Shown here: in pieces, positions 16,137 through 23,996 of the stretch
How positions within the stretch are numbered: position 1 is the first letter of the stretch
Layout of the letters: every line of letters begins with the position of its first letter
Source of the DNA: Bacteroidales bacterium
GTDB lineage: Bacteria > Bacteroidota > Bacteroidia > Bacteroidales > Bacteroidaceae
Assembly: GCA_004557285.1 (NCBI GenBank)
Contig: SFEK01000010.1
Location: forward strand, 1-24,925
Length of the DNA: 24,925 nt
Reading direction: 5' to 3'
Notes under the pieces: model-generated
Told to the model about the DNA's origin: nothing
The model's input: only the letters and a program-made list of their open reading frames with translations
Databases searched by the model: none
Made by a program: the position numbers and the translations under genes

Positions 16137-17411
16137 ATGGAAAAAGGTAAAGTAGATGTGTTGCTGGGCCTGCAATGGGGCGATGAAGGCAAAGGTAAGG
16201 TTGTTGACGTGCTCACACCGCGTTATGATGTCATCGCACGTTTCCAAGGTGGTCCAAATGCAGGACATACACTGGAATTTGAAGGAGAAAAATACGTACT
16301 GAGAAGCATTCCTTCTGGAATCTTCCAGGGAGGAAAGGTGAACATCATTGGCAATGGCGTTGTACTTGCCCCGGATTTGTTCATGGATGAAGCCAAGGAC
16401 CTGGAGAAAACAGGGCATCCCCTGAAAGAAAGACTTTTCATCTCGAAGAAAGCTCATCTCATCATGCCAACACACCGCCTGCTCGATGCAGCCTACGAAC
16501 AAGCCAAGGGAAAAAACAAGGTAGGCACAACGGGAAAGGGCATCGGTCCCACCTATACCGACAAAGTGTCGCGCAACGGATTGCGTGTAGGCGACCTGTT
16601 TGACAACTTTGAAGCCAAATACGCCGCACATAAGGCACGTCACGAGGCTATATTGAAGACGCTCAACTATACCGACTACGACATCACCGAGGTGGAGAAG
16701 AAATGGATGGAGGGCATTGAATATCTCAGACAGTTCCGCATCATCGATTCAGAACATGTCATCAACAAGGCCTTGAAAAACGGCGAGAGCATTCTTTGCG
16801 AAGGTGCACAGGGCACCATGCTTGACGTGGATTTCGGCAGCTATCCCTTTGTCACCTCTTCAAACACCATCTGTGCAGGTGCATGTATCGGTTTGGGTAT
16901 CGGACCCAACCGCATCGGTGACGTATATGGTATCATGAAAGCCTATTGTACCCGCGTGGGTGCTGGTCCATTCCCCACGGAACTTTTCGACGAAACAGGC
17001 AATGAAATACGCCAGTTGGGTCATGAATACGGTGCAGTGACAGGGCGTGAGCGCCGCTGCGGATGGATTGACCTTGTGGCTTTGCGCTATGCCATCATGA
17101 TCAACGGCGTGACCAAGCTCATTATGATGAAAAGTGATGTGCTCGACGGTTTCGACACCATCAAGGCATGTGTGGCCTACAAGTGCAACGGCGAGGTAAC
17201 ACGCGACTTCCCCTTTGATATAGAAAAAGGCATTGAACCCGTATATCAAGAACTGAAGGGATGGAAGACCGACATGACGAGGATGACATCTGAAGAACAG
17301 TTTCCACAGGCGTTCAAAGACTATGTGGATTTCCTGGAAAAAGAACTGGAAACACCCATTACCATCATCTCCATCGGTCCTGACCGTGAACAGACCATCA
17401 TCAGAGCTTGA
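16137..17411 (+). CDS. purA: Adenylosuccinate synthetase
   Basis: The enzyme joins IMP and aspartate using GTP to give adenylosuccinate, the first committed step to AMP. The 424-residue protein shows the family's N-terminal GLQWGDEGKGK (11-21), containing the catalytic Asp and phosphate loop, NAGHT near 40, TTGKGIGPTYTDK, CEGAQGTMLDVDFGSYPFVTSS (split over the IMP site region), and GAVTGRERRCGWIDL. All are as expected. It acts as a cytoplasmic homodimer. The upstream Fur-family gene is probably co-transcribed; a strong hairpin follows. Confidence 0.97.
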   Translation: MEKGKVDVLLGLQWGDEGKGKVVDVLTPRYDVIARFQGGPNAGHTLEFEGEKYVLRSIPSGIFQGGKVNIIGNGVVLAPDLFMDEAKDLEKTGHPLKERLFISKKAHLIMPTHRLLDAAYEQAKGKNKVGTTGKGIGPTYTDKVSRNGLRVGDLFDNFEAKYAAHKARHEAILKTLNYTDYDITEVEKKWMEGIEYLRQFRIIDSEHVINKALKNGESILCEGAQGTMLDVDFGSYPFVTSSNTICAGACIGLGIGPNRIGDVYGIMKAYCTRVGAGPFPTELFDETGNEIRQLGHEYGAVTGRERRCGWIDLVALRYAIMINGVTKLIMMKSDVLDGFDTIKACVAYKCNGEVTRDFPFDIEKGIEPVYQELKGWKTDMTRMTSEEQFPQAFKDYVDFLEKELETPITIISIGPDREQTIIRA

Positions 17412-17426
17412 TTTCTCTTTTCATAC

Positions 17427-17466
17427 ATATCTTCAACAGGGGCAGCAATGCCCCTGTTGAAGATAT
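17427..17466 (+). terminator. Perfect 17-bp hairpin between purA and hisS
   Basis: Bases 17427-17443 are perfectly complementary to 17450-17466, with a 6-base loop (AGCAAT). There is no T run on either side, so it may be a terminator of a non-canonical kind or an mRNA-stabilising hairpin. Confidence 0.6.
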
Positions 17467-17501
17467 TGACACTTTCATCATCAAACAAACTCGAATAGTA
17501 T

Positions 17502-18869
17502 ATGAACAAACCATCCATACCTAAGGGCACACGGGATTTTTCGCCTGTGGAAATGTCTAAACGCAATTATATCTTCAACACCATCAAATCTGTATATGAA
17601 CTCTATGGATTCAAGCAGATTGAAACTCCTGCCATGGAAACCCTGCAGACCTTGCTGGGCAAATATGGCGAAGAAGGAGACAAACTGTTGTTCAAGGTGC
17701 TGAACAGCGGTGACTATCTCAACAAGATTGACCGTGCAGAACTGGAAGAAGCCAATGCTTTGCGCCTGTCAACCAAAATCTGCGAAAAGGGATTGAGATA
17801 CGACCTCACCGTGCCTTTTGCCCGATTCGTGGTGATGCACCGAGAAGAACTGCAGATGCCATTCAAACGTTATCAGATACAACCTGTTTGGCGTGCCGAC
17901 CGTCCGCAGAAAGGCAGATACCGTGAGTTCTACCAGTGTGATGCTGACATCGTGGGCAGCGACTCGCTATTGAACGAGGTAGAACTGATGCAAATCATAG
18001 ACACCGTGTTCAGCCGTTTCGGTATCAGAGTGCAGATCAAAATCAACAACAGAAAACTGCTCACGGGTATTGCCGAATATATCGGTGAGGCAGACAAAAT
18101 CGTTGACATCACTGTGGCCATCGACAAACTCGACAAGATCGGACTGGATCAGGTCAATGCTGAATTGGCAGCCAACGGATTGAGCGAAGAAGCCATCGCC
18201 AAGTTGCAGCCTATCATCTTGTTGTCAGGAACAACTGAAGAAAAACTTCAGAAAATGGCCGAGTTGCTTTCTGCCTCTGAGATGGGCATGAAAGGTATCG
18301 AGGAAACTCGTTTCATCTTTAATGTCCTGGAGCAGGCCGGACTCAAGAACGAGCTGCAGCTTGACTTGACGCTGGCCCGTGGACTCAACTATTATACCGG
18401 AGCCATATTTGAAGTGAAAGCCCTTGACGTACAGATCGGCAGCATAACAGGTGGAGGAAGATATGACAACCTGACAGGTATCTTCGGTATGCCCGGACTC
18501 AGTGGCGTTGGTATCTCGTTTGGAGCTGACCGCATCTACGATGTGCTCAACACCCTCGACCTTTATCCCCAAGACACCACTACAGGCACCAGACTGCTCT
18601 TCGTGAATTTCGGAGAGGCCGAAACCGCCTATTGTATGCCCGTTGCCGCCGAAGCACGACGCCGAGGCATTGCCACGGAAATTTATCCCGACAAGGTGAA
18701 GATGAAGAAACAGATGGCCTATGCCAACGCCAATGCCATCCCCTTTGTGGCCATGGCCGGTGAAGACGAAATCAACAAGGGCATATTTGCCCTGAAAGAC
18801 ATGAATACCGGCGAGCAGTTGCAGCTCACCGCCGAAGAAATGTTGACACATTTGCTTAAAACGTATTGA
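17502..18869 (+). CDS. hisS: Histidyl-tRNA synthetase
   Basis: This class II aminoacyl-tRNA synthetase charges tRNA-His. The 455-residue protein starts with KGTRDFSP (the usual PRGTRD segment), has motif 2 around FKRYQIQPVWRADRPQKGRYREFYQ with the class-defining arginine, the histidine-binding ARGLNYYTGAIFE, and motif 3 GGRYDNL...GVGISFGADR. The C-terminal anticodon-binding domain begins at about LLFVNFGEAE. All parts are intact. The esterase gene begins 2 bases after the stop, implying co-transcription. No TAnnTTTG promoter was found just upstream. Confidence 0.96.
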   Translation: MNKPSIPKGTRDFSPVEMSKRNYIFNTIKSVYELYGFKQIETPAMETLQTLLGKYGEEGDKLLFKVLNSGDYLNKIDRAELEEANALRLSTKICEKGLRYDLTVPFARFVVMHREELQMPFKRYQIQPVWRADRPQKGRYREFYQCDADIVGSDSLLNEVELMQIIDTVFSRFGIRVQIKINNRKLLTGIAEYIGEADKIVDITVAIDKLDKIGLDQVNAELAANGLSEEAIAKLQPIILLSGTTEEKLQKMAELLSASEMGMKGIEETRFIFNVLEQAGLKNELQLDLTLARGLNYYTGAIFEVKALDVQIGSITGGGRYDNLTGIFGMPGLSGVGISFGADRIYDVLNTLDLYPQDTTTGTRLLFVNFGEAETAYCMPVAAEARRRGIATEIYPDKVKMKKQMAYANANAIPFVAMAGEDEINKGIFALKDMNTGEQLQLTAEEMLTHLLKTY

Positions 18870-18871
18870 TT

Positions 18872-19855
18872 ATGAAACGCATCCAATGGTTCTTTGTTGT
18901 TGCCGCATTGTTTCTGCTTGTTGTGGCAGGAAAGAAACAACCCGTAACCTTCTTCATGGTGGGCGATTCTACCATGGCAAACAAAGACGTGAGTGAAGGC
19001 AAGCCTGAAAGAGGGTGGGGAATGATGTTCGCCAACTTCTTCACCGAAGATGTGGTGGTGGACAACCATGCGCGCAACGGGCGCTCGTCGAAGAGTTTCA
19101 TTGATGAAGGTCTCTGGCAGAATGTGCTCGACAAGATAAAGCCCGGTGATTATGTGTTCATTCAGTTTGGACACAATGACGAGAAGAACGACCCCCATCG
19201 ACACACCGATCCGGGAACCACATTCGATGAGAACCTGCGCAGGATGGTCAAGGAGGCTAAAGCCAAGGGAGCAAATCCCGTATTGTTGAACAGCGTGGTA
19301 AGAAGAATCTTCAACGACAGCAAGACAGCCGTTGCTGATGATGATTTGCGTGCCAACTCTTCAAGCACACTTCAAGAAGGTGACTCTCTTGTTGATACCC
19401 ACGGAGCATACCTGCTGTCGCCACGCAGAGTGGCACAGGAAATGAACGTGCCATTCGTGGATGCCAACGCCGTGACGCATCGCCTGGAACAAGGACTTGG
19501 ACCTGTGAAGTCGAAGTCGCTCCATGTTTGGTATCTTCCCGGCGAACATCCCGCACTCCCCGAGGGCAGACAAGACAACACCCATTACAACATCCATGGG
19601 GCATACACGGTGGCAGGTCTGCTGGCCAAGGAGATTGTTGAAGCTGTCCCTGCATTGAAGAAATATTACCGCAGCTATGACCTGACCGTGGCAGCAGATG
19701 GCAGTGCCCAATACATGAACCTGCAGGATGCCGTGGATGCCGCTCCCAACGGCAAGCGCACCACCATACTGCTCGGACCGGGCAAATGGACCAAACCCGT
19801 GGTGCCAAAAGGCAAGAAAATAGCCATAAAGAAAAGAGAAGGCGCAGAATTTTGA
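18872..19855 (+). CDS. Exported GDSL (rhamnogalacturonan acetylesterase-like) esterase with pectinesterase remnant
   Basis: The 327-residue protein has a signal peptide (about 1-20) and an SGNH hydrolase domain of the CE12 type: GDST (31-34, nucleophile S33), ARNGRSSKSF (67-76, glycine), FGHND (99-103, asparagine), and DNTHYN (235-240, D235 and H238). CE12 enzymes deacetylate pectic rhamnogalacturonan or xylan. After the domain, residues about 269-320 (LTVAADGSAQYMNLQDAVDA, then TTILLGPG and VPKGKKIAIK) match the opening of a CE8 pectin methylesterase beta-helix, and then the frame stops. The rest of a CE8 domain is absent and is not visible in other frames downstream. It begins 2 bases after hisS. 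ATG 18872 was chosen over TTG 18866. Confidence 0.83.
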   Translation: MKRIQWFFVVAALFLLVVAGKKQPVTFFMVGDSTMANKDVSEGKPERGWGMMFANFFTEDVVVDNHARNGRSSKSFIDEGLWQNVLDKIKPGDYVFIQFGHNDEKNDPHRHTDPGTTFDENLRRMVKEAKAKGANPVLLNSVVRRIFNDSKTAVADDDLRANSSSTLQEGDSLVDTHGAYLLSPRRVAQEMNVPFVDANAVTHRLEQGLGPVKSKSLHVWYLPGEHPALPEGRQDNTHYNIHGAYTVAGLLAKEIVEAVPALKKYYRSYDLTVAADGSAQYMNLQDAVDAAPNGKRTTILLGPGKWTKPVVPKGKKIAIKKREGAEF

Positions 19856-19874
19856 TTTTTTACGTTCAAACGTT

Positions 19875-19904
19875 TTTGTATCTCAAAAAAATGTGGTAAT
19901 TTTA
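19875..19904 (+). promoter_or_regulatory. Probable gyrA promoter
   Basis: TAATTTTA (19897-19904) resembles TAnnTTTG with the last base changed, and TTTG at 19875-19878 lies 18 bases upstream. The leader to the gyrA ATG is about 80 bases. Confidence 0.5.
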
Positions 19905-19914
19905 CACCCTCAAA

Positions 19915-19956
19915 ACGTGACAAAACGGCTTAGAACGAAAATAAACGCCTTTTACG
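19915..19956 (+). repeat. Five ACG motifs at about 10-base spacing in the gyrA leader
   Basis: ACG occurs at 19915, 19925, 19935, 19945 and 19954, mostly preceded by A-rich bases (AAAACG, AAAACG, AGAACG, TAAACG, TTTACG). The spacing equals one DNA helical turn. An inverted repeat ACGTT-CA-AACGT lies just upstream at 19862-19873. Confidence 0.55.
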
Positions 19957-19992
19957 GCATTTTCAAAGCGAATAATAACAACAAATTGAATA

Positions 19993-22617
19993 ATGGACAA
20001 CAGTAACACAATCGATCAGGACAGAATAATCAAAATCAACATCGAGGATGAAATGAAATCCTCGTATATCGACTATTCAATGTCTGTCATCGTGGCCCGC
20101 GCACTGCCTGATGTGCGTGACGGATTCAAGCCCGTACACCGTAGAATACTCTATGGAATGATGGGCATCGGAAATACCAGCAGCAACCCGTACAAGAAAT
20201 GCGCTCGCGTGGTAGGTGAGGTGTTGGGTAAATACCACCCACATGGCGACAGCTCAGTTTACGGTGCATTGGTAAGAATGGCCCAGGACTGGAACATGCG
20301 CTACACGCTGGTTGACGGTCAGGGTAACTTTGGCAGTGTTGACGGTGACTCTCCAGCTGCCATGCGTTATACAGAATGTCGACTCTCCAAGATGGGTGAA
20401 CACATCATGGATGACCTGGACAAGGATACCGTTGACATGATGAGCAACTTCGACGATTCGCTCGTTGAACCTTCGGTGATGCCCACCAAGGTGCCCAACC
20501 TTCTGGTGAATGGCGGCAACGGTATTGCTGTGGGCATGGCCACCAACATTCCGACACATAACCTTGGCGAAGTGATTGACGGCTGCTGTGCCTATATTGA
20601 CAATCCTGACATTGATGTGGAAGGATTGATGCAATATATCAAGGCGCCCGATTTCCCCACAGGTGCATATATATATGGTATTCAAGGCGTAAAAGACGCT
20701 TATGAGACAGGACGTGGACGTATTGTGATGCGTGCCAAGGCCGAAATAGAGAGCGGAGAAAGTCACGACAAAATCGTTATCACCGAAATCCCATACGGAG
20801 TGAACAAGGCTCAGCTCATTGAATATGTGGCCGACCTGGTGAAAGAAGGCAAGCTCGACGGCATCAGCAATGCCAACGACGAATCGGGACGTCAGGGTAT
20901 GCGCATCGTCATTGATGTCAAAAAAGACGCCAATGCCAATGTCATCCTCAACAAACTGTTTAAGATGACTGCCCTTCAAAGCTCATTCTCAGTGAATTGC
21001 ATCGCTTTGGTTAAGGGTCGTCCCAAACTGCTCACACTGAAGGAATGTGTGATGCACTTTGTTGACCACCGACATGATGTCACCATCCGTCGTACCAAAT
21101 TTGAACTGCGCAAGGCACAGGAAAGGGCACATATCCTTGAAGGATTGATTATCGCCTGTGACAATATCGACGAGGTGGTACACATCATTCGGGCCTCCAA
21201 GACACCTTCTGATGCACAGCGCAACCTGGAACAGCGTTTCGAACTTGACGAACTGCAGTCGAAGGCCATCGTTGACATGCGCCTGAGCCAGTTGACAGGT
21301 CTGCGTATGGATCAGTTGCATGCCGAATATGAAGAACTGGAGCGCCAGATTGCCTATCTGCAGTCGATACTCGATGACCCTGAACTGTGCAAGAAGGTGA
21401 TGAAGGATGAATTGCAGGAAGTGAAGGAAAAATATGGTGATGAACGCCGTACTGAAATCAAATACTCGAGCGAAGAGTTCAACCCCGAAGACTTCTATCC
21501 CAACGATCCGGTGGTGATTACGATCAGTCATCTGGGATATATCAAGCGCACTCCATTGTCGGAGTTCCGCGAGCAAGCCCGTGGTGGTGTCGGCAGCAAG
21601 GGTGCCCACAGCCGTGAACAGGATTTCACAGAGTTCATCTATCCTGCCACCATGCACAACACGATGATGTTCTTCACCAAGAAGGGTCGCTGCTACTGGT
21701 TGAAGTGCTATGAGATACCTGAAGGAGCGAAAAACTCGAAGGGTAGGGCGATACAGAACCTGCTCAATATCGAAAGTGACGACAGCATCAGTGCATTCCT
21801 GCGACTGAGAGGTCTTGACGACGAAAACTTTGTCAACAGCCATTATGTGGTATTTGCCACCAAGCAGGGTGTCATCAAGAAAACATGCCTGGAGGCCTAC
21901 AGCCGTCCTCGTGCCAATGGCGTGATTGCCATCAACCTGGTGGAAGGTGATGAAGTGATAGAGGTGCGCCTGACCAATGGACACAACGAACTGGTACTTG
22001 CCGACCGAAACGGACGGGCTGTGCGCTTCAATGAAAGCACTGTGCGTGCCATGGGACGTGTGTCAACCGGTGTGCGCGGCATGAAGCTCGACGAAGGCGA
22101 CGACGAGGTGGTAGGCATGGTCGTCATCAACAAACCCGAAGAAGAAACCATCATGGTGGTGAGCGAAAATGGTTACGGCAAGCGCAGCCAGGTGGAAGAC
22201 TATCGCGTGACCAACCGCGGCGGCAAGGGCGTGAAGACACTGAGCATAACCGAAAAGACCGGACGTCTTGTGGCCATCAAGGTGGTAACTGACGACAACG
22301 ACCTGATGATCATCAACAAGAGTGGTATCCTTATCCGACTGAAGGTGGCCGACTGTCGTGTCATGGGTCGTGCCACACAGGGTGTTCGCCTGATTAACCT
22401 CACCAAGAAGAACGACGTCATCTCCAGTGTATGCAAGGTGATGAACTCTGACCTTGAAGCCATGGTGGAGGCTGAAAGCCGTAAGGAATGGGCACAAACC
22501 AGCGAGGCCATCAGGAAAGACAGCCAGTCGGTAAGTCCTGACGAAACAGCACCCGCTGCTGAAGTTGACCCGATGGCAGACATTGATGACACGGAGCAAG
22601 AAAACGAAAATCTTTAA
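19993..22617 (+). CDS. gyrA: DNA gyrase subunit A
   Basis: GyrA cuts and rejoins DNA in the gyrase A2B2 complex, adding negative supercoils with ATP. The 874-residue protein contains the winged-helix/tower domain with catalytic tyrosine Y126 in AAMRYTE, the PHGDSSVYG region (83-91) that corresponds to the quinolone-resistance region, and MPTKVPNLLVNG. The C-terminal wrapping domain has the GyrA box QARGGVG, which distinguishes gyrase from topoisomerase IV, and six-blade-type repeats. The tail is acidic. Position 87 (E. coli S83) is serine; position 91 (E. coli D87) is glycine, probably a lineage feature. A TPR gene follows after 18 bases. Confidence 0.97.
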   Translation: MDNSNTIDQDRIIKINIEDEMKSSYIDYSMSVIVARALPDVRDGFKPVHRRILYGMMGIGNTSSNPYKKCARVVGEVLGKYHPHGDSSVYGALVRMAQDWNMRYTLVDGQGNFGSVDGDSPAAMRYTECRLSKMGEHIMDDLDKDTVDMMSNFDDSLVEPSVMPTKVPNLLVNGGNGIAVGMATNIPTHNLGEVIDGCCAYIDNPDIDVEGLMQYIKAPDFPTGAYIYGIQGVKDAYETGRGRIVMRAKAEIESGESHDKIVITEIPYGVNKAQLIEYVADLVKEGKLDGISNANDESGRQGMRIVIDVKKDANANVILNKLFKMTALQSSFSVNCIALVKGRPKLLTLKECVMHFVDHRHDVTIRRTKFELRKAQERAHILEGLIIACDNIDEVVHIIRASKTPSDAQRNLEQRFELDELQSKAIVDMRLSQLTGLRMDQLHAEYEELERQIAYLQSILDDPELCKKVMKDELQEVKEKYGDERRTEIKYSSEEFNPEDFYPNDPVVITISHLGYIKRTPLSEFREQARGGVGSKGAHSREQDFTEFIYPATMHNTMMFFTKKGRCYWLKCYEIPEGAKNSKGRAIQNLLNIESDDSISAFLRLRGLDDENFVNSHYVVFATKQGVIKKTCLEAYSRPRANGVIAINLVEGDEVIEVRLTNGHNELVLADRNGRAVRFNESTVRAMGRVSTGVRGMKLDEGDDEVVGMVVINKPEEETIMVVSENGYGKRSQVEDYRVTNRGGKGVKTLSITEKTGRLVAIKVVTDDNDLMIINKSGILIRLKVADCRVMGRATQGVRLINLTKKNDVISSVCKVMNSDLEAMVEAESRKEWAQTSEAIRKDSQSVSPDETAPAAEVDPMADIDDTEQENENL

Positions 22618-22635
22618 TCTAAAACATAATTCATT

Positions 22636-23877
22636 ATGAAGAAATTAACTATGTTGGCTGTAGCCGTCATGTGCGGTACTTCAGCATTTGCACAGGATGT
22701 GTATAAGCAACTGTCAAAAATCAAGGATTATAACGAAGCTTATAACCTCTTGAAGGGTAATCTTGGTAGCATATCTTCTGAAGAGAAGGCCAAATGTTAC
22801 AATGTTCTGGTTGACCTGGCTTATGACAAGGTGGTGAAAGAGCAGGCCACCATTACCAGCAACCAGATGGCAGAGCAGATGGGCACAAAAGTTGAGCCAT
22901 ACGATACCGTAGGACTTTACAACGCCGTGATGCTATCTCTGGAGAACGGTGTACTCTGCGACCAGTTTGACAATGAGCCTAACCTCAAAGGCAAAATCAA
23001 GCCTAAGTTCCACTCATCCAACGCCAACCGTCTGTATCCTATCCGCTTCCATCTGATCAACGCCGGTATCTATTATCAGGCCATTGACCAGGACCTGTCT
23101 TACAAGTTCCTCTCAACGTATGTGGAGAGTGATGCTTATCCTTTGTTCAAGGAGCAGGACAGAAGCAAGGACAACAACCTGACACAGATTGCCTATTATG
23201 CAGCTCGTGACGCCTATCTGCTGAAAGATTATAACAAGGCTGAGTACTTTGCCGACATCGCCAGCAATGACGCTGATTATGGCAAAGAGGCACAGCAGTT
23301 GAAACTGGCCGTGATGCAGGCACAGCTCAAGACCCATGAGGATTCGGTGAACTATGTCAACAAACTGAAGGAAATCTATGCCAAGGACGAAACCAATGAC
23401 GTGATTTTCAGCACCATCTGCTCTATGCTGTTGGCCACCAACGACAAAGCGGGCATGAATGAAATGATGAATGCCAAGTTGGCCAAAGACCCCAACAACT
23501 TCACTGCTCTTGCCTTGCTCGGACAGCTCAATATGAACGAACGCAATTGGGATGGTGCCATCGAAGCCTTGCAAAAGGCAGCAAGCATTGAATCTACCAA
23601 TCCTGCTGTAGTGGCCTCTATCGGCAACTGCTATATGTACAAGGCACAAGAGGCTGCAGAGAAGGCTGCCGCCAAGACCGGCAACATCGCACCTGCTGCC
23701 GAGAAGGTGATCATCGGTGTATATGAGCAGGCCATCCAGTATCTGGAGAAAGCCCGTGACCTGGACGTGAAGAGTGAGTTCAAGAACGTTTGGGCATATT
23801 CTCTCTACACCTGCTGCTACAGGGCCTATGGTCCTGATGATGCCAAGACCATTGCTGCCGAGGCATACACCAAGTAA
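22636..23877 (+). CDS. Exported TPR-repeat protein
   Basis: The 413-residue protein has a signal peptide (MKKLTMLAVAVMCGTSAFA, cleavage about 19-20) and is largely helical. Tetratricopeptide-like units are clearest at about 290-345 (ALALLGQLNMNERNWDGAIE followed by AVVASIGNCYMYKAQ) and at about 365-380 (AIQYLEKARDLD). There is no catalytic motif. TPR proteins usually scaffold protein complexes; here it would act in the periplasm or envelope. It lies 18 bases after gyrA and may be co-transcribed. A homologous-looking exported protein follows, suggesting a pair. Confidence 0.8.
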   Translation: MKKLTMLAVAVMCGTSAFAQDVYKQLSKIKDYNEAYNLLKGNLGSISSEEKAKCYNVLVDLAYDKVVKEQATITSNQMAEQMGTKVEPYDTVGLYNAVMLSLENGVLCDQFDNEPNLKGKIKPKFHSSNANRLYPIRFHLINAGIYYQAIDQDLSYKFLSTYVESDAYPLFKEQDRSKDNNLTQIAYYAARDAYLLKDYNKAEYFADIASNDADYGKEAQQLKLAVMQAQLKTHEDSVNYVNKLKEIYAKDETNDVIFSTICSMLLATNDKAGMNEMMNAKLAKDPNNFTALALLGQLNMNERNWDGAIEALQKAASIESTNPAVVASIGNCYMYKAQEAAEKAAAKTGNIAPAAEKVIIGVYEQAIQYLEKARDLDVKSEFKNVWAYSLYTCCYRAYGPDDAKTIAAEAYTK

Positions 23878-23899
23878 ATTCATACACTCTTTTCATAGG

Positions 23900-23972
23900 T
23901 GTCAACCGTCATTACGGGTAGCCTTTCAAGAAGGATATTCCAAACATGTGATGACGGTTGACATCACTTTTT
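23900..23972 (+). terminator. Long-loop hairpin followed by T run
   Basis: TGTCAACCGTCAT (23900-23912) is perfectly complementary to ATGACGGTTGACA (23951-23963). The 38-base loop holds a small CCTT/AAGG hairpin, and TTTTT follows at 23968-23972. It fits a terminator between the two TPR genes. Confidence 0.65.
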
Positions 23973-23996
23973 GTTAAACATATAATCACTGTTATC

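Noticed and set aside
20989..21984. Minus-strand open frame of 331 codons inside gyrA
   Set aside because: It is antisense to conserved GyrA coding sequence and shows no recognisable domain.
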